DNA of 64,000 bases, taken from NCBI GenBank assembly GCA_023266235.1, contig JAHFRL010000008.1:1-64000 (forward strand), written 5' to 3'. This DNA is from Betaproteobacteria bacterium. Its GTDB lineage: Bacteria; Pseudomonadota; Gammaproteobacteria; Burkholderiales; SG8-41. Shown here piece by piece: positions 1-8,229 of this stretch. The translations under genes and the position numbers were made by a program. A model generated the notes under the pieces. The model did no database searches. It was given only the letters and a program-made list of their open reading frames with translations, and was not told the origin of the DNA. Positions within the stretch are counted from its first letter, which is position 1, and every line of letters begins with the position of its first letter.

Positions 1-425
1 ATGCCCTGCAAGCCCAGCTTGGCGCCGTCCTCGGGCGAATAGATGCGCGTCACGCCGCAGGCGTGCAGCTCGGCGGCCTCGGCGGGAACGATTACGCCGC
101 CGCCGCCGCCGAATACCTTGATGTGCGCGCCGCCGCGTTCACGCAGCAGCTCGAGCATGTATTTGAAGAACTCGAGGTGGCCGCCCTGGTAGGAGCTGAC
201 CGCGATGCCCTGCACGTCCTCGTCGAGCGCCGCGGTGACGATTTCATCGACCGCGCGGTTGTGGCCCAGATGGATGACTTCGGCGCCGCTTGCCTGCAGA
301 ATGCGGCGCATGATGTTGATCGCGGCGTCGTGACCGTCGAACAGGCTCGTCGCGGTCACGAAGCGCACTTTGTGCTTGAGCTCGTAACCGCGACGCGTAG
401 TTTTCTGAACGCTCAAATCGGTCAT
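1..425 (-). CDS. icmF: Fused isobutyryl-CoA mutase IcmF, N-terminal part (cut by window edge)
   Basis: The visible 141 residues form a cobalamin-binding domain. [17 protein letters not shown] contains the DGHDAA motif with the histidine that coordinates cobalt in B12-dependent mutases, and a glycine run ([11 protein letters not shown]) and YSPEDGAK follow. In IcmF this domain comes first, ahead of a MeaI-type GTPase and the mutase domain, which would lie beyond the left edge. The family interconverts isobutyryl-CoA and butyryl-CoA. The ATG at 425 has GTGAGG just upstream. A stand-alone small subunit of a two-subunit mutase cannot be excluded because the rest is missing. The setting next to leucine/valine-type acyl-CoA genes and phaC fits branched-chain acyl-CoA metabolism. 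Confidence 0.75.
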   Translation of the reverse strand, partial: MTDLSVQKTTRRGYELKHKVRFVTATSLFDGHDAAINIMRRILQASGAEVIHLGHNRAVDEIVTAALDEDVQGIAVSSYQGGHLEFFKYMLELLRERGGAHIKVFGGGGGVIVPAEAAELHACGVTRIYSPEDGAKLGLQG

Positions 426-610
426 AATCCTCACACCCTGCGCTAGCTTACCCCGCGGCCAGAACTAAGGCAAAAACAACCGCTTATCGACGCGGTCGAC
501 GCCCATTGCAAGGTGCGGCTGATCGCTGGCGCGATGACTTCGTGGCACGCCAGCCGCGCGATCCAGGGGCGCGCCTGGCGCGCAAACTTCCGTCTCGACG
601 CCAGGCGCGG

Positions 611-2419
611 CTAAACCGCCGCTTTGGCGTCGAGACGCAGTTTCACGTACGACCCCGGCGCGTCTTCGAGCGCGCGCAGTTTGCCTTTGCCGGGCGCGCG
701 CGCCGCGACTTTCTCACCCGCGTGTTGTTCCACCCACTGCGCCCAGTCGTTCCACCACGAGCCCGGGTGCTGCGTTGCGTCCGCGAGCCACTCGTGCGGC
801 ATAGCGTTAAGCTTGTCGTTGGTCCAGTAGCCGTACTTGTTCGCCGCCGGCGGGTTGATGATGCCGGCGATATGGCCGGAGCCGCCGAGCACGAAGCGCA
901 CTTTGCCGGCAAACAGTTGCGCGCCGGCATAGGTCGACTTCCATGGCGCGATGTGGTCTTCGATGGTGGAGACGAAATAAAGCGGAATCTTCGTTTTCGA
1001 AATATCGATCGGCACCCCGTTAAGGGTGAGGCCGCCCGGTTTGCGCAGCAGGTTCTCGAGGTACATGTTGCGCAGATAGAAACTGTGCATCGCCGCGGGC
1101 ATGCGCGTCGAATCCGAGTTCCAGTAGAGCAGGTCGAACGGGAACGGATCCTTGCCGAGCAGGTAGTTGTTGACGACGAACGACCAGATCAGGTCGTTGG
1201 CGCGCAGCATGTTGAAAGTGGTCGCCATCTCGTGGCCTTCGAGGTAACCGCGCTCCTGCATCTTCTTCTCGAGACTCGCGACCTGCTTTTCGTCGAGGAA
1301 TACCTCGAGCTCGCCGGGCTCGGCGAAATCGATCATGCTCGCAAAGAAAGTTGCGCTCTTGATGCGGTTGTCCCTGGTCGCCGCCATGTAGCCGAGCGTC
1401 GCGGCGAGCAGCGTGCCGCCGAGGCAAAATCCGATCACATTGACTGCGCGTTCGCCGGTCGCCTTTTCGATCACATCGAGCGCCTCAAGCGGGCCGTGCA
1501 GCATGTAGTTATCGAAAGTGATCGCGGCGTGCGTGGCATCGGGATTGATCCAGGACACGATGAACACGGTATGGCCCTGTGCCGTCGCCCAGCGCACGAA
1601 TGAATTTTTCTCGCGCAGGTCGAGGATGTAGAACTTGTTGATCCACGGGGGCAGGATCAGGAGCGGGCGCCTGTAAACCTCGTTGGTCAGCGGCGCATAC
1701 TGGACGAGCTGCATGAGGTCGTTCTGAAATACCACCTTGCCCGGCGTGACCGCGAGGTTGCCGCCGACCTGGAACGCTGAAGGGTCGGTCATCTTGACAC
1801 GGATTTGCTTGCCGTCGCCGCTCTCCAAGTCTTCCAGCAGATTATTCAGGCCCTTGACCAGATTCTGGCCGCCCGAATTGACGGTCTCACGCAGCACCTC
1901 GGGATTGGTGAGCAGAAAGTTGCTGGGACTCAACGCGTCGATGTACTGGCGCGTGTAGAAATCGACTTTTCTCGCGGTCTGGTCGTCGAGTCCCCCGACG
2001 CTGCCGACCGTCTGGTGCAAGTGCTTGGCGGCAATCAGATACGACTGCTTGATGTAGTCATACAGGAAGTTCTGCTGCCAGTCGTCGTGCTTGAAGCGCC
2101 GATCGCCCATGGCCGGCTCGATGACCGGTTGGGTGGCGTGCCCGAGGACACGCAGCATCGAGTGCTGCCACAGCGACGTGTAGTCCTGCCACAACTTGAA
2201 CTGTATGGCGGCGAACTTTGTCGGGTCGGCGAGCAGCTTGCCCATCATTTCGTAGAACGCCTTGGCAATGCCGAGTTCGTCGCCGAACGCCGGCATGCCG
2301 CCCGCGGCTTGCCGCGCAATGAAGTCGCTCACGAGCTGGCGGCTGCGTTGCGCGATCTCGGCATAGGTCCCAGCGAGCTCGGCCGGATCGGGTGCGGTCT
2401 TGATATCAGGTGTCGTCAC
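611..2419 (-). CDS. phaC: Class I poly(3-hydroxyalkanoate) synthase PhaC
   Basis: Polymerises (R)-3-hydroxyacyl-CoA into PHA granules. The 602-residue length is normal for class I enzymes. The lipase-like box GFCLGG places the catalytic Cys near residue 332, and the aspartate (EDHIAPW) and histidine (GSGHIAGI) of the triad follow in the C-terminal half. The N-terminal half carries the usual synthase domain (FLLTNPEVLRETV, LPPWINKFYILDL). I chose the GTG at 2419 because GGAGAG lies just upstream and the protein then begins VTTPDIKTAP; a longer in-frame extension has no synthase-like sequence. It follows the MBL hydrolase gene by 28 bases and is probably cotranscribed with it. No phasin, phaA/phaB pair or phaR is adjacent. 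Confidence 0.95.
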   Translation of the reverse strand: MTTPDIKTAPDPAELAGTYAEIAQRSRQLVSDFIARQAAGGMPAFGDELGIAKAFYEMMGKLLADPTKFAAIQFKLWQDYTSLWQHSMLRVLGHATQPVIEPAMGDRRFKHDDWQQNFLYDYIKQSYLIAAKHLHQTVGSVGGLDDQTARKVDFYTRQYIDALSPSNFLLTNPEVLRETVNSGGQNLVKGLNNLLEDLESGDGKQIRVKMTDPSAFQVGGNLAVTPGKVVFQNDLMQLVQYAPLTNEVYRRPLLILPPWINKFYILDLREKNSFVRWATAQGHTVFIVSWINPDATHAAITFDNYMLHGPLEALDVIEKATGERAVNVIGFCLGGTLLAATLGYMAATRDNRIKSATFFASMIDFAEPGELEVFLDEKQVASLEKKMQERGYLEGHEMATTFNMLRANDLIWSFVVNNYLLGKDPFPFDLLYWNSDSTRMPAAMHSFYLRNMYLENLLRKPGGLTLNGVPIDISKTKIPLYFVSTIEDHIAPWKSTYAGAQLFAGKVRFVLGGSGHIAGIINPPAANKYGYWTNDKLNAMPHEWLADATQHPGSWWNDWAQWVEQHAGEKVAARAPGKGKLRALEDAPGSYVKLRLDAKAAV

Positions 2420-2447
2420 TACAACTCTCCTTGCGGCTCCAGGCAGG

Positions 2448-3503
2448 TCAGGCCTGCGCGAAGCGATAGATCCCGTCAGCACCGTTCTCGCGCTTGAGTT
2501 GTCCGCGCTGCCGTAGATAATTAAGGTGCGCCAGCGTTTCGCCCATCGCGAAGAAAGTCTGCTGCGAATCGAGCGCGCGCTTGAACAGCACCGGCATGAT
2601 TTCAGCGCCGGTGCGCGGCTCGGCACACGCGCGCAGCAATTCGGCGAGGCGCCCGGCGTGGTGCTGGTGCAGCGATTTTACCCGTTCGCGCAGGCCGTAA
2701 AACGGCAGGCCGTGCGACGGCAGCACCAGCGTGCCCGCGTCACGCGCAGCGTAGCGCGTCAGCGAATCAAGAAATTGGCCGAGCGGGTCGGCGTCGGGCA
2801 AATGCGCTTGTACGCTGACGTTGGTGCTGATGCGTGGCAACACCATGTCGCCGGCGATCAACACACCGAGTTCGTCGCACGCCAGCGCCGCGTGTTCGGG
2901 CGAATGGCCGTGACCGGCGGCGACGCGCCAGACGCGGCCGTTGATGTGCAATTGCTGGTCGTTGTGCAGCGGGATGATCTGGTGCGGAATGGCGGGCACG
3001 CCGCGCTTGAACAGATTCCCGCGCGTCAGCGGCAGCTCATCAGTGCCGCGGCGCAGGCCGTGTTGCTGGAACATCGCGAGATACGCCTCGCGTGTGAACA
3101 AAGCGTGCGCGTCATGCCACCCCTGCGCCGAGGCATATTCGGGTGCGGTCATCAGAACCGGCGCCCGCCATTCCCCGGCGAGCCATGCGGCCAGACCGAA
3201 GTGGTCGGGATGAAAGTGCGTGACGATGATGCGCGTAACCGGCTTGCCGTGCAGGTGGGTGGCAAAAATGCCGCGCCACAGCTCGCGCGTCGGCTCGCTG
3301 CCGAAGCCGCAATCGACGATTGCCCAGCCGTCGCCGTCGGCGAGCAGCCACAAATTGATATGCTCGAGCGCGAACGGCAACGGCATCCGTAACCAATGAA
3401 CGCCGGGCGCCACTGCGTGCACCGCAGCGGGCGCCGGCACGTCAGTGCAGGGATACTCGAGCCCGTCTGCTACGCGGGGCTTGACTTTAACCGCTGATTG
3501 CAT
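2448..3503 (-). CDS. MBL-fold metallo-hydrolase
   Basis: A metallo-beta-lactamase-fold hydrolase of 351 residues with the zinc-binding motif THFHPDH at about residue 105, a second histidine in GHSPEH, an aspartate in LIAGDMV and a C-terminal winged-helix-like region (LAHLNYLRQRGQLKRE). This arrangement resembles the LACTB2/glyoxalase-II-like hydrolases often found in acyl-CoA catabolic clusters, where they are thought to act on thioesters; the substrate here is unknown. The ATG at 3503 directly abuts a LiuR-type operator, and a GTG at 3533 is an alternative. It is divergent from the MerR regulator, so the operator between them probably controls both directions. Confidence 0.85.
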   Translation of the reverse strand: MQSAVKVKPRVADGLEYPCTDVPAPAAVHAVAPGVHWLRMPLPFALEHINLWLLADGDGWAIVDCGFGSEPTRELWRGIFATHLHGKPVTRIIVTHFHPDHFGLAAWLAGEWRAPVLMTAPEYASAQGWHDAHALFTREAYLAMFQQHGLRRGTDELPLTRGNLFKRGVPAIPHQIIPLHNDQQLHINGRVWRVAAGHGHSPEHAALACDELGVLIAGDMVLPRISTNVSVQAHLPDADPLGQFLDSLTRYAARDAGTLVLPSHGLPFYGLRERVKSLHQHHAGRLAELLRACAEPRTGAEIMPVLFKRALDSQQTFFAMGETLAHLNYLRQRGQLKRENGADGIYRFAQA

Positions 3504-3520
3504 TACGTTTACGTAAAGGT
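3503..3520. promoter_or_regulatory. LiuR-type operator, copy 1
   Basis: Contains TTACGT-TT-ACGTAA (3503-3516), a perfect 6-bp inverted repeat with a 2-base centre. The whole 18-base stretch is the exact reverse complement of 4033-4050. It lies between the divergent MBL hydrolase and the MerR regulator and touches the hydrolase start codon. This is the expected position for autoregulation and control of the MBL-phaC pair. Confidence 0.75.
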
Positions 3521-3573
3521 TATATAGGCGCACTCAAGAATGTTGATTTTACACGCACATATTGCAGAGCACA

Positions 3574-3978
3574 ATGACTTCTACCTATAGCATTACCGAC
3601 CTGGCTAAGGAATTCGGCGTCACCACGCGCACCATCCGGCACTACGAGGATGAGGGACTGCTGAGCCCCCGGCGGGAAGGCTTGAACCGCCTGTTCGGCA
3701 ACCGCGACCGCGTGCGCTTGAAACTTGCGCTGCGCGGCAAACGCCTCGGCTTCAGCCTCGCCGAAATCCGCGAGCTGTTTGACCTCTATGATCTGGCGCG
3801 CGACGAGAAGCGGCAATTGCAGGAATTCCTCACCAAGCTCGAGCGCCGCCGCGGCATGCTCGCGCAGCAACGCGAGGACATCGAGGTCATGCTGAACGAG
3901 ATTACGTTCTTTGAAAACCAGTGCCGTAAACTGCTCGCCGAGAACCAGCGGTCAACCACGCAACCGGCGACCGCGTAA
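3574..3978 (+). CDS. liuR: MerR-family regulator of leucine/isovalerate utilisation (LiuR type)
   Basis: A 134-residue MerR protein. The N-terminal winged helix reads YSITDLAKEFGVTTRTIRHY followed by EDEGLLSPRR. A long dimerisation coiled coil follows (KRQLQEFLTKLERRRGMLAQ). There is no metal-binding cysteine pair of the MerR/CueR type, as expected for the LiuR branch, which controls branched-chain acyl-CoA catabolism in proteobacteria. It sits directly upstream of the thioesterase-liuA operon and is flanked by two identical palindromes, which supports the assignment. The ATG at 3574 is preferred; a TTG at 3562 would add four residues. It is probably a repressor relieved by an acyl-CoA intermediate, by analogy with the family. 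Confidence 0.85.
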   Translation: MTSTYSITDLAKEFGVTTRTIRHYEDEGLLSPRREGLNRLFGNRDRVRLKLALRGKRLGFSLAEIRELFDLYDLARDEKRQLQEFLTKLERRRGMLAQQREDIEVMLNEITFFENQCRKLLAENQRSTTQPATA

Positions 3979-4032
3979 AACGTGGCCCAACACGACCACA
4001 GGATTCTCTGTGTTGCCAAGTGCCCCATATTT

Positions 4033-4050
4033 ACCTTTACGTAAACGTAA
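4033..4050. promoter_or_regulatory. LiuR-type operator, copy 2
   Basis: ACCTTTACGTAAACGTAA is identical (inverted) to the copy at 3503-3520. The core TTACGT-AA-ACGTAA (4037-4050) is a perfect inverted repeat. It lies 19 bases before the thioesterase start, with a further half-like site, TTTTACGTTAAG, at about 4055-4067, so it is well placed to repress the catabolic operon. Confidence 0.75.
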
Positions 4051-4068
4051 GATGATTTTACGTTAAGA

Positions 4069-4518
4069 ATGATCAAATTCTCGCCCCGCGACCCCAATTT
4101 TTCCGAACGCGTGCGCGGCAGCTTTCAGCGCCAGCGGGTGATGGCTTGGATCGGCGCCGAGCTGACCCGCCTGGCCCCCGGCCGCTGCGAAATCCGCCTG
4201 CCGCACAAGCCGGAGTTGACCCAGCAACACGGCTATATCCATGGCGGCATTATCGGCACCATTGGCGATACTGCCGCCGGCTACGCTGCCTATACGCTGA
4301 TGCCGCCCGCTTCAAGCGTGCTCACCATAGAATACAAGATGAACCTGCTGGCGCCCGGCGACGGCGAGCTGCTGATCGCGCGCGGCGAGGTGGTGCGCGC
4401 GGGCCGCACGCTGGTGGTGGCGCGCGCCGACGTGTTCGCGGTGAAAGACGGGAAAGAGACGCTGTGTGCTGCACTGCTGCAAACCCTCATGACCATGCAC
4501 GGCAAAGCGGATCAATAA
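4069..4518 (+). CDS. PaaI-type hotdog-fold acyl-CoA thioesterase
   Basis: A 149-residue single hotdog-domain protein with the helix signature [17 protein letters not shown], typical of PaaI/YbgC-like thioesterases. The catalytic acidic residue is expected to be the Asp of GDTAAG. These enzymes release CoA from dead-end or excess acyl-CoA. It is the first gene after the second LiuR-type operator and ends four bases before liuA, so it is almost certainly cotranscribed with it. A role in relieving acyl-CoA build-up during leucine breakdown is inference from context. Confidence 0.88.
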   Translation: MIKFSPRDPNFSERVRGSFQRQRVMAWIGAELTRLAPGRCEIRLPHKPELTQQHGYIHGGIIGTIGDTAAGYAAYTLMPPASSVLTIEYKMNLLAPGDGELLIARGEVVRAGRTLVVARADVFAVKDGKETLCAALLQTLMTMHGKADQ

Positions 4519-4522
4519 CACC

Positions 4523-5686
4523 ATGAACACCCCGCTGCTCGATTTCGGACTCGGCGAAACCATCGACATCCTGCGCGCAACGGTCGCCGACTTTGCGACC
4601 AGGGAAATCGCGCCGCGCGCCGCCACGATCGACCGCAGCAACGATTTTCCCAACGAGCTGTGGCGCAGCCTCGGCGCGCTCGGCGTGCTCGGCATCACCG
4701 CCGAGGAGGAATACGGCGGCACCAACATGGGCTACCTTGCCCACATGGTGGCGATGGAGGAAATCAGCCGCGCCTCGGCCGCGGTCGGGCTTTCCTACGG
4801 CGCGCATTCGAATCTGTGCGTGAACCAGATCCGGCGCAACGGCAACCCGCAGCAGAAGCAACGCTATCTGCCGAAGCTGATTTCCGGCGAGCACGTCGGC
4901 GCGCTCGCGATGAGCGAGCCGGGCGCCGGTTCCGATGTCGTCAATATGAGGCTGCGCGCCGACAAAAAAGGCGACCGCTACGTGCTCAACGGCACCAAGA
5001 TGTGGATCACCAACGGGCCCGAAGCGCATACGCTCGTGGTCTACGCCAAGACCGACGTCAATGCCGGTGCGCGCGGCATCACGGCATTCATCATCGAGAA
5101 AAGCTTCCCGGGTTTCTCGACCGCGCAGAAGCTCGACAAGCTCGGCATGCGCGGCTCGAACACCTGCGAGCTGGTGTTTCAGGATTGCGCGGTGCCGGCG
5201 GACAACGTGCTTGGCGCAATCGGCAAGGGCGTCAATGTACTGATGAGCGGGCTCGATTATGAGCGCGCGGTGCTGGCCGCCGGTCCGCTCGGCATCATGC
5301 AGGCCTGCATGGACGTGGTGCTGCCGTACGTGCACGAGCGCCGGCAGTTCGGCCAGCCGATCGGTGAATTCCAGCTGATGCAGGGCAAGCTCGCCGACAT
5401 GTACACGACGATGAATGCGTGCAAGTCGTACGCCTACGCGGTTGGCCGTGCATGCGATGACGGCAAGATCACGCGCAAGGACGCGGCCGGCGTGATTCTT
5501 TACGCTGCCGAGAAAGCGACCTGGATGGCGCTCGAGGCGATCCAATGTCTCGGTGGCGTCGGCTACACCAACGATTATCCGACCGGCCGGTTGCTGCGCG
5601 ACGCCAAGCTATATGAGATCGGCGCCGGCACCTCCGAAATCCGCCGCATGCTGATCGGCCGCGAGTTGTTCGATGAGACGAAGTAA
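4523..5686 (+). CDS. liuA: Isovaleryl-CoA dehydrogenase
   Basis: FAD-dependent oxidation of isovaleryl-CoA to 3-methylcrotonyl-CoA, the first committed acyl-CoA step of leucine breakdown. The 387-residue acyl-CoA dehydrogenase fold shows [11 protein letters not shown] and [10 protein letters not shown] (flavin/substrate binding) and [14 protein letters not shown]. The catalytic glutamate is at the position characteristic of isovaleryl-CoA dehydrogenase, Glu247 in [12 protein letters not shown]. The site used by medium-chain enzymes is replaced by Ala in [12 protein letters not shown]. This distinguishes it from general acyl-CoA dehydrogenases. Electrons go to ETF, which is not encoded here. 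Confidence 0.94.
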   Translation: MNTPLLDFGLGETIDILRATVADFATREIAPRAATIDRSNDFPNELWRSLGALGVLGITAEEEYGGTNMGYLAHMVAMEEISRASAAVGLSYGAHSNLCVNQIRRNGNPQQKQRYLPKLISGEHVGALAMSEPGAGSDVVNMRLRADKKGDRYVLNGTKMWITNGPEAHTLVVYAKTDVNAGARGITAFIIEKSFPGFSTAQKLDKLGMRGSNTCELVFQDCAVPADNVLGAIGKGVNVLMSGLDYERAVLAAGPLGIMQACMDVVLPYVHERRQFGQPIGEFQLMQGKLADMYTTMNACKSYAYAVGRACDDGKITRKDAAGVILYAAEKATWMALEAIQCLGGVGYTNDYPTGRLLRDAKLYEIGAGTSEIRRMLIGRELFDETK

Positions 5687-5690
5687 AAAG

Positions 5691-5853
5691 CCTTGCCGCA
5701 AAGGACGCAAAGGACGCAAAGGACGCAAAGGAAAATCGAAAAACAACCGGGACGTAGATAAATGCGGACGAACTCAAATCCAGCCTAATTTACGACTGAG
5801 CTCAATCCGTAGTTGATTTTTTCCTGGCGTCCTTGGCGTCCTTCGCGGCAAAG
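5691..5853. repeat. Intergenic inverted-repeat element with tandem GGACGCAAA units
   Basis: The left arm (about 5695-5735) has three to four copies of GGACGCAAA ending in GGAAAA. The right arm (about 5817-5853) is the degenerate reverse complement (TTTTTTCCTGGCGTCCTTGG and onward). About 80 unique bases separate them. It could fold into a long hairpin between liuA and the thiolase gene. Similar elements occur at 10.9, 32.5, 33.1, 36.1 and 43.7 kb. Confidence 0.8.
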
Positions 5854-5879
5854 CTGTTAGCCTTTGACAGGAGATGCAA

Positions 5880-7064
5880 ATGCAGAACGACCCGGTAGTC
5901 ATCGTCGGTGCGGCCAGAACGCCGATGGGCGGTTTTCAGGGCGATTTCAAGAACGTAACCGCGTCTGAGCTTGGCGCGGCGGCGATCAAGGCGGCGGTCG
6001 CGCGCGGCGGCTTGCAGCCTGAAGACGTGCAGGAAGTGATCATGGGCAATGTGTTGTCCGCCGGCCAGGGCCAGGCGCCGGCGCGCCAGGCGGCACTCGG
6101 CGCGGGCCTGCCGCATGGCGTCGGCTGTACCACGATCAACAAGATGTGCGGCTCGGGCATGAAAGCGGCGATGCTCGCCAACGATCTGCTGCTCGCCGGC
6201 GCCAACAGCGTGATCGTCGCGGGCGGCATGGAAAGCATGACCAATGCGCCGTATCTGCTGCCGAAAGCGCGCGCCGGCATGCGGCTCGGTCATGCCGAGG
6301 TCAAGGACCACATGTTCCTCGACGGGCTCGAGGATGCCTATGACCGCGGCCGCCTGATGGGCACGTTCGCGGAAGACACCGCGGCGAAATACCAGTTCTC
6401 GCGCGAAGCACAGGACCGCTATGCGATCACCTCTCTAAGGCGTGCCCAGGATGCGATCAACAACGGCTGGTTCGCGGCCGAAATCGTGCCGCTGAAAGTC
6501 GCGAGCGGCAAAACTGAAACGACGATCGGGCAAGACGAGCAGCCGCTCAAGGCCAATCTCGACAAGATTCCGCAACTGAAGCCCGCGTTCAGGAAAGACG
6601 GCACGGTGACGGCGGCCAACTCGAGCTCGATTTCAGACGGTGCCGCGGCGCTGGTGCTGATGCGGCTGTCGGAAGCGCGCAAGCGCGGCTTGCGGCCGCT
6701 CGCGAAAATCGTCGCTCACGCGACGCATGCGCATGAACCGAACTGGTTCACCACCGCGCCGGTCGGCGCGCTGCGGAAGCTGTTCGAGAAAACCGGCTGG
6801 AAAAAGCAGGCCGTCGACCTCTTTGAGATCAACGAAGCATTCGCGGTGGTGACCATGGCCGCGATGCGCGACCTCGATCTGCCGCACGACAAGGTCAACG
6901 TCCACGGCGGCGCGTGCGCGCTCGGCCACCCGATTGGCGCGAGCGGCGCGCGCATCGTGGTGACCCTGCTCGCGGCGCTCGAGAAATACGGCTTGCAGCG
7001 CGGCATGGCGGCGCTGTGCATCGGTGGCGGCGAAGCGACCGCGCTCGCGATCGAGCGGATATAA
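5880..7064 (+). CDS. Acetyl-CoA C-acetyltransferase (thiolase)
   Basis: A 394-residue thiolase with all catalytic elements: nucleophile Cys90 in NKMCGSGMKAAM, His350 in GHPIGASGAR and Cys380 in CIGGGEA. It cleaves acetoacetyl-CoA to two acetyl-CoA, or runs in reverse toward PHB precursors. The ATG at 5880 is chosen over the one at 5874 because the GGAG at 5870-5873 then sits at normal spacing. Within the leucine cluster it would handle the acetoacetate formed by HMG-CoA lyase after its activation; no CoA-transferase or acetoacetyl-CoA synthetase is present nearby. Confidence 0.93.
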   Translation: MQNDPVVIVGAARTPMGGFQGDFKNVTASELGAAAIKAAVARGGLQPEDVQEVIMGNVLSAGQGQAPARQAALGAGLPHGVGCTTINKMCGSGMKAAMLANDLLLAGANSVIVAGGMESMTNAPYLLPKARAGMRLGHAEVKDHMFLDGLEDAYDRGRLMGTFAEDTAAKYQFSREAQDRYAITSLRRAQDAINNGWFAAEIVPLKVASGKTETTIGQDEQPLKANLDKIPQLKPAFRKDGTVTAANSSSISDGAAALVLMRLSEARKRGLRPLAKIVAHATHAHEPNWFTTAPVGALRKLFEKTGWKKQAVDLFEINEAFAVVTMAAMRDLDLPHDKVNVHGGACALGHPIGASGARIVVTLLAALEKYGLQRGMAALCIGGGEATALAIERI

Positions 7065-7096
7065 ACCAGATAAACCGCCAAGCCGCCAAGGGTGAA

Positions 7097-7699
7097 ATGG
7101 CAAATCCCGTAGATTTTTACTTCGACTACTCGTCGCCATACGGCTACATCGCGGCGATGAAAATCGACGACCTCGCCGCGAAACACGGCCGCGGCGTCGA
7201 CTGGAAGCCGATCCTGCTCGGCGCGGTGTTCAAGGTCACCGGCGCGCAACCGCTGCCGACCTTGCCGCTCAAGGGTGACTACGCGAAACGCGACATCACG
7301 CGTTCGGCGCGTTTTCACGGCATCGCAATCAGGTATCCATCGAAGTTCCCGATCGCAAGCCAGGCGCCGGCGCGCGCGTTTTACTGGCTGAACGACCGCG
7401 ATCCCGGGCTGGCAAGACAACTCGCAAAGACGCTGTATCAGGCCTACTTCGTCGACGACCGCGACATTTCGAGCCCCGACGCGACGGCGGACGTCGCAGC
7501 GACGCTCGGTCTGGAGCGCGACGAGGTGCTGGCCGCGATCAGCGACCCTGCGATCAAGGAACGGCTCAAAAGCGAAGTCGATGCCGCGATCAAGCGCGGT
7601 GTATTCGGTTCGCCTTTCATCGTGATCGACGGCGAGCCGTTCTGGGGCGTCGACCGTTTCGACCAGATCGAACGCTGGCTCACCCAAGGTCCGTTTTAA
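7097..7699 (+). CDS. 2-hydroxychromene-2-carboxylate isomerase family protein (DsbA fold)
   Basis: A 200-residue DsbA/kappa-GST-fold protein. The active-site start [14 protein letters not shown] carries a serine (SSPY) where DsbA has the CxxC, as in HCCA isomerases, and [18 protein letters not shown] is the cis-Pro and C-terminal signature. Characterised members use glutathione to isomerise naphthalene catabolites, but many in acyl-CoA operons have no known substrate. It lies 32 bases after the thiolase gene and 11 bases before the macro-domain gene, so it belongs to the leucine operon by position. Function in this pathway is unknown. Confidence 0.85.
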   Translation: MANPVDFYFDYSSPYGYIAAMKIDDLAAKHGRGVDWKPILLGAVFKVTGAQPLPTLPLKGDYAKRDITRSARFHGIAIRYPSKFPIASQAPARAFYWLNDRDPGLARQLAKTLYQAYFVDDRDISSPDATADVAATLGLERDEVLAAISDPAIKERLKSEVDAAIKRGVFGSPFIVIDGEPFWGVDRFDQIERWLTQGPF

Positions 7700-7710
7700 C
7701 TGCATCGGCC

Positions 7711-8229
7711 ATGCCAGACCCGCTCGCAGCGATCCAGGCCAACATCGTCACGCTCAAGGTCGACGCGATCGTCAACGCCGCGAACACCTCGCTGCTCGGC
7801 GGCGGCGGGGTCGACGGCGCGATCCACCGCGCGGCGGGCCCGGAGCTGCTTGCCGAGTGCCGCACGCTCGGCGGCTGCCGCACCGGCGAAGCCAAGATCA
7901 CGCGCGGCTACCAGCTCCCGGCAAAATACGTGATCCATACCGTCGGCCCGGTGTGGAACGGCGGCAAGCACGGTGAGCCCGGGTTGCTGGCTTCATGCTA
8001 CCGCTCGAGCCTCGGGCTCGCGCGCGAGCATCAGCTGAAGACGATTGCATTTCCCGCCATCAGTTGCGGCGTCTATGGTTACCCGCTCGAGAAAGCGGTG
8101 GCGATCGCGGTACGCGAAACATCCGGCTTCCTCGGCGAGTATCCCGGGTTCGAAAAAATCATTTTTGCGTGTTTCGACCGCATCATGCTCAATCTCTACC
8201 GGCAGGAACTCGCTCGCCTCGGGAAATGA
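7711..8229 (+). CDS. Macro-domain O-acetyl-ADP-ribose deacetylase (YmdB-like)
   Basis: A 172-residue stand-alone macro domain. [21 protein letters not shown] holds the catalytic Asn/Asp region of the MacroD/YmdB class, and [11 protein letters not shown] is the second ADP-ribose loop. Family members hydrolyse O-acetyl-ADP-ribose (the sirtuin product) or remove mono-ADP-ribose from proteins. It is embedded in the leucine catabolic operon: it starts 11 bases after the isomerase gene and its stop overlaps the first possible liuB start (ATGA). Why an ADP-ribose hydrolase is coupled to this pathway is not known. Confidence 0.92.
   Translation: MPDPLAAIQANIVTLKVDAIVNAANTSLLGGGGVDGAIHRAAGPELLAECRTLGGCRTGEAKITRGYQLPAKYVIHTVGPVWNGGKHGEPGLLASCYRSSLGLAREHQLKTIAFPAISCGVYGYPLEKAVAIAVRETSGFLGEYPGFEKIIFACFDRIMLNLYRQELARLGK

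Noticed and set aside
506-1603. Plus-strand open frame opposite phaC
   Set aside because: Composition-driven shadow of phaC; no ribosome site and no recognisable domain.
5691-5853. CRISPR array
   Set aside because: Repeats are 9 bases and adjacent, without unique spacers of regular length, and no cas genes are present.
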